Positions 9,246-20,154 are shown, numbered from the stretch's first letter. The stretch is DNA of 64,000 nucleotides from Maniola hyperantus (GCF_902806685.2 NC_048556.1:5828001-5892000); one strand, 5' to 3'. The notes: generated by a model from the letters alone, not told the origin. Translations and numbers: made by a program.

Positions 9246-12200
9246 CAACAACAAAACTATACAGTTAAACATATTCCAGTGGAACTCGCAAAGTTTAAGA
9301 CCAAAAAAGTTAACTTTAGAAAACTTGTTAATACAAGAAAAAGTTCATATTTGTGTAATTAGTGAAACTTGGTTTGAACCGGATAGCTTGTTCAGCATTG
9401 GTGGGTACAAAGTTTATCGTAAGGATAGAGCAGACTCATATGGGGGAGTGGCAATAATTATCCATAATTCTATAAATTCGTATGAAATAGCGGACTTTTC
9501 ACATAATATTAATTCAGGAATAGAAGTTATCGCGATTAAACTACTCAATTGCAAGAATATTGAAAACATTGTTTCTCTCTATTGTCCACCATCTAAACGG
9601 ACGATAAACAGCGATTGGGAAAATATTCTATCGAAATTCCAGAGCAGAACACTAATACTTGGAGATTTTAACGGCCATCACCCAAATTGGTCAAGTAAGC
9701 TAGATTACAGGGGCTGTCAAATTTTTGATAGCCTGGTAGATAGCAAATTTATTACATTGAATGATGGAAAACCGACAAGAATTAAACTAGTAAGTGGAGA
9801 ATTGAAACAATCTTCCCCTGACTTATCATTAGCATCGTCTGACATAGCTTTCTCCTTTAAATGGAATGTTTCAAATGAAACATTAGGAAGTGATCACAGA
9901 ATTATCAAAATTTCGACTAAAATAAGATGCATAAATAAACCCTGTTCAAAAAGAAACTACAAAAAAGCAGATTGGGTGTCTTATACAACCTTTCTGGATA
10001 ATATTTACTCTAATCTGACATTACCCGCAGATCTACAAGATGCATATGACGTTTTTACGAAATATCTAGATGTAGCCGCTGATACCTATATCCCTAACTT
10101 TAAGATAAATAATGACCCTACAGGAAAATTTATGCCAAAACCCTACTGGAATCAAAACTTATCTAGATCAGTCGCTGATCGACGCTTAGCTCTGGCCAAA
10201 TTCAGAAGGAATCCTACCCCTCACAATCTAGATATATTGAAAGATAAAATTAGAACAACGCAAAAAAATATGAGAGAGGCTCAACGTGATGACTGGCGCT
10301 CGTTCTGTTCTTCGCTAGGATATGCAACATCACAAAGCGAAATATATCGCAAACTAAATTGGATAAAAGGTTATAGCTCTAAACCACACATAACCAACGA
10401 AAAATTAAATGAATTGCTAAATAATCTTGCACCCGACTCAGTGCCCCCTGAAGACCCGGTTTTTCCAACATATAACTCATGTATAGAAATTAAAATATCA
10501 ATCCAGGAATTAGAAAAAACGTTACTTCGTAGTAAAGATACATCTCCAGGTTGCGACAATATCCCTTATTCTATGCTTAGATTTCTCCCAGAGAGCGGTA
10601 AACAGGTGTTATTATCACTTTTTAACCAATTTCTTGATAATGGCTTTATTCCTAGACAGTGGAGGGAAATTAAAATTGCTCCAATACCCAAACCGGGCAG
10701 AGACCCTAACTGCATTTCTGCATTGAGACCTATATCATTAATGTCGTGTTTATGCAAAGCTTTTCATAACATTCTAATGCTAAGATTAGAATGGTTTATA
10801 GAAAGGAATGATGTATTATCTAACAAAACTACAGGATTCAGAAAATGCCGTTCGACCTTGGATAATCTCACTAGCTTAGTTTTATCGATACAATCAGGCT
10901 TTTCCGAAAAACAAATGACTATAGCCAGTTTTATAGATGTTGACAATGCGTACAACAACGTGGACATCAAAAGTTTGATGCACATAATGAACGACTTGGG
11001 TATTGGATCAAAAATGTGTACCTATCTTTACAATTTTCTTAAAGAACGACATCTCAAAATTTTTACCGAGGACGGTTTCATTTCTAGAAAAACTGGACGT
11101 GGCTTAGCCCAAGGAGACCCTATTTCTCCAATTTTATTTAATATTGCTACATCAAAAATTTGTAAGAATATTGCTAATGTTTCGATATCCCAATATGCAG
11201 ATGATTTCATATTGTTTTGTACTTGTAAACAGATAATGGAAGGAACAAAAAAGTTACAAGCTGCACTGAAGATCTTTACAAAGCTACTTGGTAATATTGG
11301 CTTAGAAATTTCGCCCTCGAAAAGCAAGGTGTGTGTATTTCGATTAAGTAACACCCAAGATGTAGTAGACTTAAAAATTGGGGAGACATCATTACAAAAT
11401 GTAAATACTATCAAATATTTAGGGGTATGGCTGGATAAATCCCTTAGATGGTCCAAACACATTAACGAAATAAAAAGTAAAGCGTCTAAATGTATGAATA
11501 TTTTAAAAATTTTAGCAGGTTCAGGGTGGGGTGTACATCCGAGGCATTTGCGTCGCCTTTATATAGCGTTGATACGCAGTAGATTGGACTATGCGAGTTT
11601 TCTGTATGACAGTTCTTGCAAAACACACTTAAAAAAGATAGATGTCCTGCAAAATCAGTGTATGAGAATAATTGGAGGGTATCTCAAAACTACTGCTATA
11701 CACGTTATGGAGTGCGATCTGAACTTACAACCACTATATGTTCGAAGAAGCTATCTGGCGGGCAAGTTTTTGCTAAAAACCAAATCGTATAAAGATAATC
11801 ATGTAAGTAATGTATTAGATAATTTTTTTTGTAGTCAGGGAAATATGTATTGGCGAAATAAAAAAACGCCGTTATTAGTTAAACTATTAGAGGTACTTAA
11901 TACAGTAAGTTTTAATTCGAGTCAACAGTTGGAAATATTTTCTTTAGATTTTTGGGTCAACAGTCTGGATTTGTCAGATATAGTAAGAATAAATATGGGT
12001 AAAGATATAAAATCTAAAAGGAGTCGTAATACAGTAATTTCAGTCGAATTGTGTAATGAGTTTTTAAATAATAGCTATTATCAATTTTATATTATTTACA
12101 CAGATGGATCAAAAGATCACACTGGCGCCGGAGCGGCCTTCTATGACCCTCAAGCAAATATCTCTGTAAAATTGTCTATAAAATCCAACATAATAAGTAT

Positions 12201-12954
12201 AATGTTTGTCGAACTGATTGCCGTAGCCGAAGCATTGTCTTACATAGAATCTCTGTCATCAGGTAATTATGTCATTATGACTGACTCTAAAAGCGCTCTG
12301 CAGTATTTAATCAAATGTACGTTGGGCTATCGAGGGGCACCGATAGCATTTAATATTTTGCAAACTATAAAAAAGCTGAAAAGCATTAAAAAAAATGTAT
12401 TATTACAGTGGATACCTGCTCATATCGGCTTGATTGGAAATGAAATTGTAGATAAGTTGGCCAAAGAAGCTGTAGAAGAGGGTATTTCTTTTAATTGTAC
12501 ACCTTACTGGTCGGATGTTTTACATGTGGTAAAAAGGCATTGCCTTGGCATTTGGAGGGAACATTTCGATGAGATATCTTTGAGTAAGGGGATATGGCAC
12601 AGGACTATCCAACCAACGATAGGACGGGTTTCGTGGATTGAATCTGCTGATATGAGCAGGGGTGACATTGTCACTGCCTTAAGACTTCGTGCTGGACACC
12701 TTCCGCTAAACACTTTTGGTTATCTAATGAAAAAGACATCTAGCCCGAATTGCTCGGAATGTGGAGTGAGAGAAGATATAAATCACATATTTTTGGAATG
12801 TACCCGCAATGAAGTCGAAAGGTTTAATTTTTTTATAATGTTTAATTTAGAAATTAGGAATATTGGCGTTTGTAATAGCATTTTGGCCTCTCCATTATCG
12901 CGAGAGGCCAGAATGCTATATAAACTATTTAATTTAACTTTAAAACGAAGATAA
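9235..12954 (+). CDS. LINE ORF2: endonuclease / reverse transcriptase / RNase H
   Basis: Intact polyprotein of 1239 aa from the ATG at 9235 (an in-frame TTG precedes it). AP-endonuclease motifs come first: FQWNSQSL, ISETWF, LGDFNGHHPNW and the GSDHRI signature. The reverse transcriptase follows, with FIDVDNAYNNV, GLAQGDPISPILFNI and the catalytic QYADDF. An RNase H domain follows (IYTDGSKDHTGAGAA, a conserved Glu in VELIAVAEAL, MTDSKSAL, and WIPAHIGLIGNEIVDKLAKEA). Near the C-terminus is a Cys/His cluster (CSECGVREDINHIFLEC). In this class the enzyme nicks target DNA and primes reverse transcription from it. No frameshift or stop is seen, so the enzyme could be functional even though ORF1 is not. 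Confidence 0.92.
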   Translation: MQNNNNKTIQLNIFQWNSQSLRPKKLTLENLLIQEKVHICVISETWFEPDSLFSIGGYKVYRKDRADSYGGVAIIIHNSINSYEIADFSHNINSGIEVIAIKLLNCKNIENIVSLYCPPSKRTINSDWENILSKFQSRTLILGDFNGHHPNWSSKLDYRGCQIFDSLVDSKFITLNDGKPTRIKLVSGELKQSSPDLSLASSDIAFSFKWNVSNETLGSDHRIIKISTKIRCINKPCSKRNYKKADWVSYTTFLDNIYSNLTLPADLQDAYDVFTKYLDVAADTYIPNFKINNDPTGKFMPKPYWNQNLSRSVADRRLALAKFRRNPTPHNLDILKDKIRTTQKNMREAQRDDWRSFCSSLGYATSQSEIYRKLNWIKGYSSKPHITNEKLNELLNNLAPDSVPPEDPVFPTYNSCIEIKISIQELEKTLLRSKDTSPGCDNIPYSMLRFLPESGKQVLLSLFNQFLDNGFIPRQWREIKIAPIPKPGRDPNCISALRPISLMSCLCKAFHNILMLRLEWFIERNDVLSNKTTGFRKCRSTLDNLTSLVLSIQSGFSEKQMTIASFIDVDNAYNNVDIKSLMHIMNDLGIGSKMCTYLYNFLKERHLKIFTEDGFISRKTGRGLAQGDPISPILFNIATSKICKNIANVSISQYADDFILFCTCKQIMEGTKKLQAALKIFTKLLGNIGLEISPSKSKVCVFRLSNTQDVVDLKIGETSLQNVNTIKYLGVWLDKSLRWSKHINEIKSKASKCMNILKILAGSGWGVHPRHLRRLYIALIRSRLDYASFLYDSSCKTHLKKIDVLQNQCMRIIGGYLKTTAIHVMECDLNLQPLYVRRSYLAGKFLLKTKSYKDNHVSNVLDNFFCSQGNMYWRNKKTPLLVKLLEVLNTVSFNSSQQLEIFSLDFWVNSLDLSDIVRINMGKDIKSKRSRNTVISVELCNEFLNNSYYQFYIIYTDGSKDHTGAGAAFYDPQANISVKLSIKSNIISIMFVELIAVAEALSYIESLSSGNYVIMTDSKSALQYLIKCTLGYRGAPIAFNILQTIKKLKSIKKNVLLQWIPAHIGLIGNEIVDKLAKEAVEEGISFNCTPYWSDVLHVVKRHCLGIWREHFDEISLSKGIWHRTIQPTIGRVSWIESADMSRGDIVTALRLRAGHLPLNTFGYLMKKTSSPNCSECGVREDINHIFLECTRNEVERFNFFIMFNLEIRNIGVCNSILASPLSREARMLYKLFNLTLKRR

Positions 12955-13013
12955 TTATTATACATACCTATTGTGATTTGTTACAAGGGTGACATGTTCT
13001 GATTGAACAAACC

Positions 13014-13056
<43 letters not shown>

Positions 13057-13290
13057 TTACTTAATAAACATGCGTCATCAAGTCAGAAGTATTTCAAGTC
13101 CGAGTGCGCAATGCTTTTTTTCCTGATCAATATTTGTGATTTTGAGAGTTTGTGTTAAATAAAGTTAGACGTTCACTAGACGGCATTGTTGTCACGTATG
13201 TATATTAATTAGGTCCGTGTTGTGTTTTATAATATTTCTTATCCATTTATTTTTAGCTTTGGTAGGTATTATTGCTGCTTTGCGACAAAA

Positions 13291-13452
13291 GCCTCGATAG
13301 CTCAACGGTTAAAGGAGCGGACTGAAAACTGAAAGGCTGCCGGTTCAAATCCCACCCGTTGCACTATTGTCGTACCTACTCCTAGCACAAGCTTTACGCT
13401 TAATTGGAGGGGAAAGGGGAATATTAGTCAGCAACTTGGCTAATATTTTTTT
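13291..13452 (+). mobile_element. tRNA-derived SINE (Phe-like head), copy 1
   Basis: The head GCCTCGATAGCTCAACGGTT ... GGTTCAAATCC looks like a tRNA with A and B boxes and a GAA anticodon position (tRNA-Phe-like). An unrelated body follows (CTTTACGCTTAATTGGAGGG ... GTCAGCAACTTGGCT). A second copy with the same head and body is at 34401-34585, so this is a SINE rather than a tRNA gene. Confidence 0.75.
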
Positions 13453-13627
13453 TTAATCTGAGTTATAGGGTACCTATAGAAAATTTAGGGTTGAGCTGGA
13501 CGGCCTGTACGTGAGAAAACCAGATGAATTCTAAATTAGTCGAACTAAACTAAGTTAGGTAGGTAAGTAAGTAAGTATATAAAGCGAAGACGTACCTATG
13601 ATACGAAATCCCCGGGGAAAGCCTTGC

Positions 13628-13723
13628 AGTTAAAGCAAGTGATAGTTATAACTTCGAAAAGTTAAGAGCCTAGAGGCGCTCGAATAGGAAACCGACGTCT
13701 TAACCACTAGCCTATATCACTGC
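13628..13723 (-). mobile_element. Fragment of a tRNA-derived SINE
   Basis: Matches the antisense of the SINE at 15172-15470: GTTAAAGCAAGTGATA ... GACGTCTTAACCACTAGCCT, the reverse of the tRNA-like head. Degraded. Confidence 0.55.
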
Positions 13724-13742
13724 TATCGGTTGATTTATAATT

Positions 13743-14080
13743 TTGGGGTTCGGCAGCAGATATCAGGCATTGATACGTGGAAGTGTGCACTGGCATGTTG
13801 AACACGGAGCGGTGTTTTGGCGTTTGTCACGTCAATGCAGAGATATGCCGCAGGCAGCACGGGATGCGCGCGCACGGACCGCGCGCCGCCATTCGCCAAT
13901 AACGCATCGCAAAACGCGGCAAGCGCGCGCCTCTAGGCTATCGATGCCCGATGCCTAGTTGAGTGAAACGCGCACACACCCGACGTGAAAATTCTGTGTT
14001 GATAAATCAGTGAAACTGAAAAATATAAACTGCAAATTACTACAAAATCAATTAAATCTACACGCGTTCACTGCGTTGTT
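13743..14080. promoter_or_regulatory. CpG-rich island, possible promoter or untranslated exon
   Basis: In an AT-rich setting, 13840-13990 is dense in CpG (GCGCGCGCACGGACCGCGCG-type sequence), followed by Inr-like TCAGT (AAATCAGTGAAACTG) near 14008. No conserved ORF is convincing; the 71-aa frame here has no family look. It could be the transcription start and a 5' non-coding exon of the downstream plus-strand gene (the next one is FucTA at 29.5 kb). Purely inferential. Confidence 0.3.
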
Positions 14081-15171
14081 AACTTATGTAAGTTTTATAC
14101 ACTATTAAATATTTAAGACGTAAAACGTAACTAGACAAGGCTATAGGTGCATAATAAATGTTACAGTAAGATTACTCAAAGTTAATTAATTATTTTCTTT
14201 TTCATATTTTCTCGTGTTTTATACCTCTAGGTAAAACTGTCAATAGAATAGATATAAGATACCTTCCTATACCTACACACGTTTTTATTTATTATGGTAG
14301 GTAGATCCTACTAAGTAATTGTTTATTTTTTAGTAATTCTTTTAAATTAGAATTACCTGAACGTGCATAGTTAGGTAAATGCATTCGCTAATATTGATAT
14401 TACTATTTTCGATTGCCAAATTAATATAGCAGACCTTAGCTTTTGACTATACGAATATTAATTGTTATCCTGCCTTTAGTACCGATCTAAGATAGGTAGG
14501 ACATAGTCTATGTATGTACCTACCTACTTAGTAGGTACTTACCTACCTAGATATTAACTATTATTATTATAGATTCATACGGATAAGTAGCCGTGAGCCC
14601 ATCCTCTTTTTATCTTAACTACCTATTTATATAAATGGTACAGACTACAGTCAAACTTATCCGGTCAAAACTATAAAAAATATTATGTAATTACTTCGAC
14701 CTTTAAAAAACTGTCAAAAATAAGTACTTAGGTACTTTTGGCCGAAATTCCGGTTCGCTAGAGTAAATCACCATTAAATTCATAAATAATATGAATTCGA
14801 ATCGGTCGAATGGTGAAACGATATCGAAGCACCCCAACTGCACGCAGTCATGACGTCTGTCCTACCCCTAGAGTGGTTTTGTAAAGCGTCGATCGCAAAG
14901 GAGGTCCTGAATGAAGCGAGCCTACCAGGTCCAGTGGGACGAAAGAGGAAGGCAGCGACCCCGCGACCTCCGTAGCGATATGAAGGTCGAGTAGGTGAAA
15001 CTGCATGAAGGGGCGACGAAGCAAGTCTTCTCGTGTAGCCCCATTAAAAACCATTTTTAATCCGTATTTTGTTCATTCAAAAGCACTAAATATTAGTAAA
15101 CATTTTTTTTAGTTAGTACTCCCACAGTTTTACGACAGTTATATACGTAAAACTGGTACTTCCGATCTCAA
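14081..15171. other. Intergenic, no gene seen
   Basis: AT-rich with many TAGGTA/TACCTA runs, a common feature of this genome. No coding frame or clear repeat boundary recognised. Confidence 0.4.
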
Positions 15172-15470
15172 GCGGCGATAGCCTAGTAGTTGGACGTCCG
15201 CCTCCTATTCGGGAGGTCGGGTGTTTGATCCCGGGCACGCACTTTTTGTAGTTATGTGCGTTTTAAGAAATTACACGTTAATTACGCTTTAACGGTGAAG
15301 GAAAACATCCTGCATACCTGAGAGTTTTCCATAATGTCCTCAAAAGTATGTGAAGTATGTACATATCCGCACTTGGCCAGCGTGGTAGACTATGACCAAG
15401 CCCTTCTCATATTGAGAGGTGACCCGTGCTCTGTAGTGAGCCAGCGAAGAGTTGATCATGACTTCATGAC
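15172..15470 (+). mobile_element. tRNA-derived SINE, near-complete copy
   Basis: The head GGCGATAGCCTAGTAGTTGG ... GGTGTTTGATCCCGGGCACG carries A- and B-box-like motifs. The body follows (ACGGTGAAGGAAAACATCCT ... CACTTGGCCAGCGTGGTAGA ... TCTCATATTGAGAGG). Related copies lie on the minus strand at 23684-24034, 30757-30960 and (fragment) 60540-60610. Confidence 0.75.
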
Positions 15471-15627
15471 TACCGACCTCTGTAATCAAAAGTATTTTCG
15501 TTGGTTTTAGCAGTTAAAAGTAAGATAAGCATTCTGACCACATTCTGACTGTAACAAACATAGCTAAATAATTTTTTCTGTGGTTTAGGGCCTTTAGGGG
15601 TGGTTTTTCTCGTAGGTATAGGTATAA

Positions 15628-15742
15628 ATAGTACGCGGTAGGGATCAATATGGCAGTCGGGGTATGAGCCCCGCACACCCGCGCTGTCCCGCACCGGGTA
15701 AGCGCGGGGCTCGATTGCCACGTCGACCTGTCGCGTACTATA
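15628..15742. mobile_element. GC-rich palindromic MITE, copy D
   Basis: Ends TAGTACGCGGTAGGGATCAA and inverted GTCGACCTGTCGCGTACTA. GC-rich centre with GCCCCGCACACCCGCGCTG. Confidence 0.7.
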
Positions 15743-16029
15743 CCTATACATAGTTAAGTTCATATAAAGTATAGTATCATCATAGTATAAGTACCTACCT
15801 ATTTATAACCTAATTGTATTCTCATAATGTCAGTCTCTAATCTCTGTAAAATCAGTTTCAGTTTCCACAATTTCACTCTGTCTACTCTGCCGCTAGGTAC
15901 CTATCCTATGGTGGCGCAGTATTCTCAATATAGTATACAGTTACACAATCCACTATTCTTTGAAAGAGCTTAGTGTTTCATGCACTATTCTGTGTTCATA
16001 CTTCAATCCAGTGCAGTACACTGCACATA

Positions 16030-16160
16030 TGTGGCAATCGGCTTCTCACACTCAAATTTTTCCTGTAGAATCGAAAAAAATCGTAAATAATAATTGATTT
16101 ATTATTTACAATTTTATTTCGATTCTACAGGAAAAATTCAAGAGTCAAACACTTGCCAAA
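16030..16160. repeat. Hairpin-forming inverted repeat
   Basis: TTTTTCCTGTAGAATCGAAA (from 16057) pairs with the inverted TTTCGATTCTACAGGAAAAA (16117-16136); the stem continues through AATAATAA/TTATTATT. A short MITE-like hairpin. Confidence 0.65.
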
Positions 16161-16215
16161 ATTAAATACAGTATTGTGCACATTGAATTATACTTAATTG
16201 CACATTTTATGAACA

Positions 16216-16768
16216 AAAAACCAGTCAAGTGCGTGGCGGGCCACGCGCAGTGTAGGGTTCGTAGTCACAATCCTCGAAAAACAGATATAACTCCTTAACC
16301 TGTGAACCCCACTTAGCCAGGATAGTTTTCCTTTAAAATTGATTATATATACTACTGCTGTGAATTTTTTTACGTTCTTTCTTATATACTACCATTTGGC
16401 TGATAGAGGGGGGAGACACTTGACTCTAATAAAAATGAGCACTTTAAAACATAATATTTTACACACAGATCTAGAAATCGAAAAATGATGTTCCCACACC
16501 CACAGTATTTTTAAAAGACCTATTCAACGATACCCCACACTATGGGGTAGACGAGAAAAAAATTCATCCCAACTTTACATGTAGGGGAGCTACCATAAAA
16601 AAAAAATTACCACAATTTTATTTAACCACTTTGTCGGCGTGATTAATATTTATACCCATGCCAAATTACAGATTTCTAGCACTAATAGTTTCTGAGATTA
16701 ACCGAGGACGGACGGACGGACATGGCGAAACTATAAGGGTTCCTTGTTTACTACGGAACCCTAAAAAT
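16216..16768 (+). repeat. Dispersed GGTTCCG repeat, copy 1
   Basis: Starts CCAGTCAAGTGCGTGGCGGG, passes through a GACGGACGGACATGGCGAAA tract and ends GGTTCCTTGTTTACTACGGA ACCC. Other copies are at 21831-22535, 30242-30505, 35118-35681, 61826-62052 and 63673-64000. Class unknown to me. Confidence 0.6.
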
Positions 16769-16938
16769 GAACATTTATGTGTGAACCGGTTCCTGTAGGC
16801 AAGATTAACCCAATAATACGGTTAACGGTTATCGTGGGGGTTTTAACCTAACCCTAAAAATAAACCCGCCTAAAACCCTCATACGGGTTGTTAACCTTTC
16901 GGTCCTTGATTTTAGCGCTTTGACATGTAGGTACACTA

Positions 16939-19112
16939 TACTAGCGGCACGCTATGATGGCCGGTTTGACGTTTGTCCGCTCATGAAGTTCCGTATTAAT
17001 TGATAACGACTTTGAAGGAAATAATTGTATTACTTTATTGACGATAGTGATGTGCAGAGATTCATAAATTTTATCGAATGTAGTTTTAGGTTTAGGACTC
17101 AAAATTTATTTATTAAATTGATTTCTTAAATGTATACAAGTGTAGAAAAATCAGTTTGCACCATTTAAGGGGTGAATGTACTTGTGAATATGAACAATTT
17201 TCACTATGTGGACAAACCTCTGAAATCGCAAAAAAATATCAATAAATTTTTAAAAATGGAATCTAATACGATCGTCACATAGGATCGCTGGCTAGCACAA
17301 CTACTACCTCCGGCAAACTCGCGTCAATGCTCAATGCAAAACAAAGCAGTTTCGAATTGACGTTGCTTCGAAAAGTATAAACTGTCAGTGCAATGCGATT
17401 GTGATATAGTTTTGACCTGGCTTTGGATTTCAAATATTGATACTGCATTACTGTTGACCCTTGCTCGTTAATTTGGACTCTGTTCAAGCCCTTTGTTGTG
17501 GATTTCGTCGATATGACCGAACGTACGCAGAGAACTGTTCTAAATAGTCAGACACGTGAGTTCCTAATACGCCTTCGTAACTATTTCGATCGTGAAGCTC
17601 AAAATGGAGGGCCAATTTTACCTATAACGTCAGTGGTTGAACGCGTAGCTGATGCGCTTAATATTGGACAACGAACTGTTAGACGGATAACTAAAAAAAA
17701 ATATGGCGAGACTGGCACAGAAGAAAATAAACTTCACACACCAAAAAAGAGAAAACGAGCAAAACCAGTCGTAGGCATCGATAGCTTTGATGCCGATGCT
17801 ATCCGAAGACATGTTTACGGCTACTATTTACAGAAGGAGTATCCAACAAGAAAAAAGTTGGTGCATTCACTGAAGGAAGCTGGATTATTCTTCGGTGGGG
17901 AAAGTTCTTTAACGAAGATTTTGAAGACCATTGGATTTCGATACAAAAAATGTAACAAACGCAAAATATTGATGGAAAGATTTGATATAGCGATGGCAAG
18001 GTATACTTTTTTACGGCAAGTGAAAGAAATCAAAAATTGGCAAAATGTTGTGTTCTTGGATGAAACATGGCTTAATGCTAACCATACTGTAGGCCGTTCT
18101 TGGAACGATGACACAGCAGCATCTACTTCCAAAGTTCCTGTAGGAAAAGGATCGCGACTTATAATTTGTCACGCCGGAACCATCAACGGGTTTGTCGAAG
18201 GTTCTCTCATGGCTTTTGCGTCAAAAACCACTGGAGACTATCATGAAGACATGAATGGAGAAAAGTTTACTGAATGGTTTACCTCAATGTTGTGTAGCCT
18301 CCCTGAACCATCTATTATAATTATGGACAACGCCCCATACCACTCGATGCAAATTGACAAGCCACCTGCCCAATCCCAAAAGAAAGCTGATATCGTCGCA
18401 TGGCTTCGTAAAAATGGCGTAGATGCAAACATGAATATGTTAAAAGCGGAATTAGTACGTCTTTTAAAAGAAAACAAACCAACCAAGATCCGATACGTCA
18501 TTGACGAAATAGCATTAGAACATGGGCACAGAGTTATACGGTTACCGCCTTACCATTGTGAGTATAATGCGATTGAGTTGGTGTGGGCTCAAATTAAGGG
18601 ATATGCTGCAAGACACAATACAGAACCCCCATTTACCACAAAAAAAATGCTAAAATTATTAGAAGAAGCTTGTGAACATGTGACTAAAGGAGACTGGGAA
18701 AAGGTTGTGAATAGAACTGTTAAATTAATAAGGGAAGATTATGAAAGAGATGTGAAAATAGATAATATTATAGAAAACGAACATATAATTATTAATGTAT
18801 GTGATGATAGCAGTGACGACAGTGAAAATAGTAGTATGGACGAATCTGATTAATTATGGCCTTTTGTGGCACCTTTTTCGGTATCTTTTGTATTCATATG
18901 TTTCTTGTGTGCATATAAAGTATGTATATTCATTTTCGTTCAAATATTCAGTTCGTTCAAATAAATTAAATAAACATATACATTTTTGTTTTATTAAACC
19001 TATTTAATCAGGTACAAAAACAAAACTTAATTGTTTTTTGTTCGAGAATAAATTGACATTCCACATCACTATTGTAATGTGTCAAACCGGCCATCATAGC
19101 GTGCCGCTAGTG
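16939..19112 (+). mobile_element. DD82E Tc1/mariner-related DNA transposon, apparently intact
   Basis: 2174-bp element with 32-bp terminal inverted repeats (left TACTAGCGGCACGCTATGAT...GTTTGAC at 16939-16970; right 19081-19112), identical except the first base. TA dinucleotides flank it (16937-16938 and 19113-19114), the target duplication expected for this superfamily. It contains one uninterrupted transposase gene. Confidence 0.88.
17513..18853 (+). CDS. DDE transposase, IS630-Tc1-mariner superfamily (DD82E type)
   Basis: 446 aa from the first ATG (the frame is open upstream only through a GTG at 17498). The N-terminus holds a helix-turn-helix-like region (about residues 15-65, VVERVADALNIGQRTVRRI) and a basic KKRKRAK segment that may be a nuclear signal. 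Catalytic residues: D183 in VVFLDETWLN, D272 in IIIMDNAPYH, E355 in EYNAIELVWAQIK. The D272-E355 gap is 82 residues, much longer than the 34-41 of classic mariner/Tc1. The extra part contains a helical WLRKNGV-AELVRLLKENKP segment. I recall a DD82E group called Sailor; the spacing agrees, but I could not compare sequences. The C-terminus is an acidic, Ser-rich tail. No stop or frameshift, so it may be active. Confidence 0.9.
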   Translation: MTERTQRTVLNSQTREFLIRLRNYFDREAQNGGPILPITSVVERVADALNIGQRTVRRITKKKYGETGTEENKLHTPKKRKRAKPVVGIDSFDADAIRRHVYGYYLQKEYPTRKKLVHSLKEAGLFFGGESSLTKILKTIGFRYKKCNKRKILMERFDIAMARYTFLRQVKEIKNWQNVVFLDETWLNANHTVGRSWNDDTAASTSKVPVGKGSRLIICHAGTINGFVEGSLMAFASKTTGDYHEDMNGEKFTEWFTSMLCSLPEPSIIIMDNAPYHSMQIDKPPAQSQKKADIVAWLRKNGVDANMNMLKAELVRLLKENKPTKIRYVIDEIALEHGHRVIRLPPYHCEYNAIELVWAQIKGYAARHNTEPPFTTKKMLKLLEEACEHVTKGDWEKVVNRTVKLIREDYERDVKIDNIIENEHIIINVCDDSSDDSENSSMDESD

Positions 19113-19776
19113 TAACGATATTTTAAGTTCTGACTCTTTTGACAGCTCCTACCTATCTATGATTCTATGTACCTTACTTATTTAAGTAAGTACATACTTT
19201 GATAGATAATTTTTGCTATTTTTATGGATGTTTAAGAAAACTCGATGTATTTTTTTTAAATGAACTCAGAGATTTTTTTTAAAGGGTAGGTACTTAATTG
19301 AAAATTATAGATAGGTACGAGAAGATTAATTGAAAATTATATATAGTGTATAGATAGGTACTTAGTGCCTTCTATTATACATTGCATCTTATTTAGGTAG
19401 GTAATAGAATGTAGGTACGTGCTAACGAGTGTTCGCGTCGATTACCTATAGACCGTACTATTATATATTCTGTGCTATAGATACGTTACACGATTGTTTA
19501 GGTACTGTACCTATTATCCATCTTCATAACTTTGTAATGTCTTATTGTTATTTAACATAGTCCTTGTCTTGCCGTCCACATACCTACCGTCTATCCATAA
19601 GTACTAATATGACGGCTTAATGGTAACAATGGTACTACCTAGCACAGGAGTTGTTAAATATCACGTTGCGATATTTCTATTTCTGGCTGAATTATTTGCA
19701 ATTATGCATTGTAGCTAATAATTAGAGCCAACTGTCAACTAAGTTCCTAATCAGTGGCCCTACCACGGTTGTTTGA

Positions 19777-19925
19777 CAGCTACAATGTCACGATCGCAAT
19801 CATCTCTGATTGGTTAATGCTCGCTCACTATTGGCCACAATGCATTGTTGCTCATTGTTGCAACAAGAATCGCACAAATTCAGCCAATCAGAACAATTGA
19901 GATTGTAATAATGATTGATGCAGGT
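19777..19925. mobile_element. MITE (CTACAATGTC family), third copy
   Basis: CTACAATGTCACGATCGCAA at the left; AGCCAATCAGAACAATTGAG and ATTGTAATAATGATTGATGC at the right. Same family as 1181-1465 and 1500-1650. Confidence 0.65.
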
Positions 19926-20154
19926 TTTAGACAATCGCCCCGCAGAAGGGATTGCGAGCGTACATCCTAAATACTTGTAGCTCCAAGTTTGGTGCTACGA
20001 GTATTTAGGCTTGGGCAGTCATACCGTTTCCTTTCCGGTACTCTCTTAACTTATTGTTATCACTGTACCTCATCTAAAAACAATGTCCTGTGTGTTGGTT
20101 ACGAATATTATTCAAATATTATGCAGTCAGGACAATATTCGTATGCGGTCGGTG

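Larger units (their letters stand above)
8297..13053 (+). mobile_element. I-clade-type non-LTR retrotransposon (LINE), young insertion
   Basis: Flanked by a perfect 12-bp direct repeat AAGTATTACTTA (8285-8296 and 13052-13063; its first two As merge with the tail). It ends in a 36-nt A run (13018-13053). Two ORFs overlap: ORF1 with CCHC knuckles and ORF2 with AP-endonuclease, reverse transcriptase and RNase H. The endonuclease plus RNase H combination fits the I group. ORF1 lacks its N-terminal part, and 8297-8423 before it does not code, so this copy is 5'-defective. ORF2 has no internal stop, and the duplication is perfect, pointing to a recent insertion. Confidence 0.88.

Noticed and set aside
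13291..13365. tRNA-Phe-like gene
   Set aside because: The same head plus an unrelated body recurs at 34401-34585 with a target duplication, so it is the head of a SINE; acceptor-stem pairing is also poor.
15172..15245. tRNA-like sequence with A and B boxes
   Set aside because: It leads into a ~300-bp body found in at least three other places; a SINE.
17498..17512. GTG start for the DD82E transposase
   Set aside because: The ATG at 17513 is the first standard start; the upstream codons are only open by chance.
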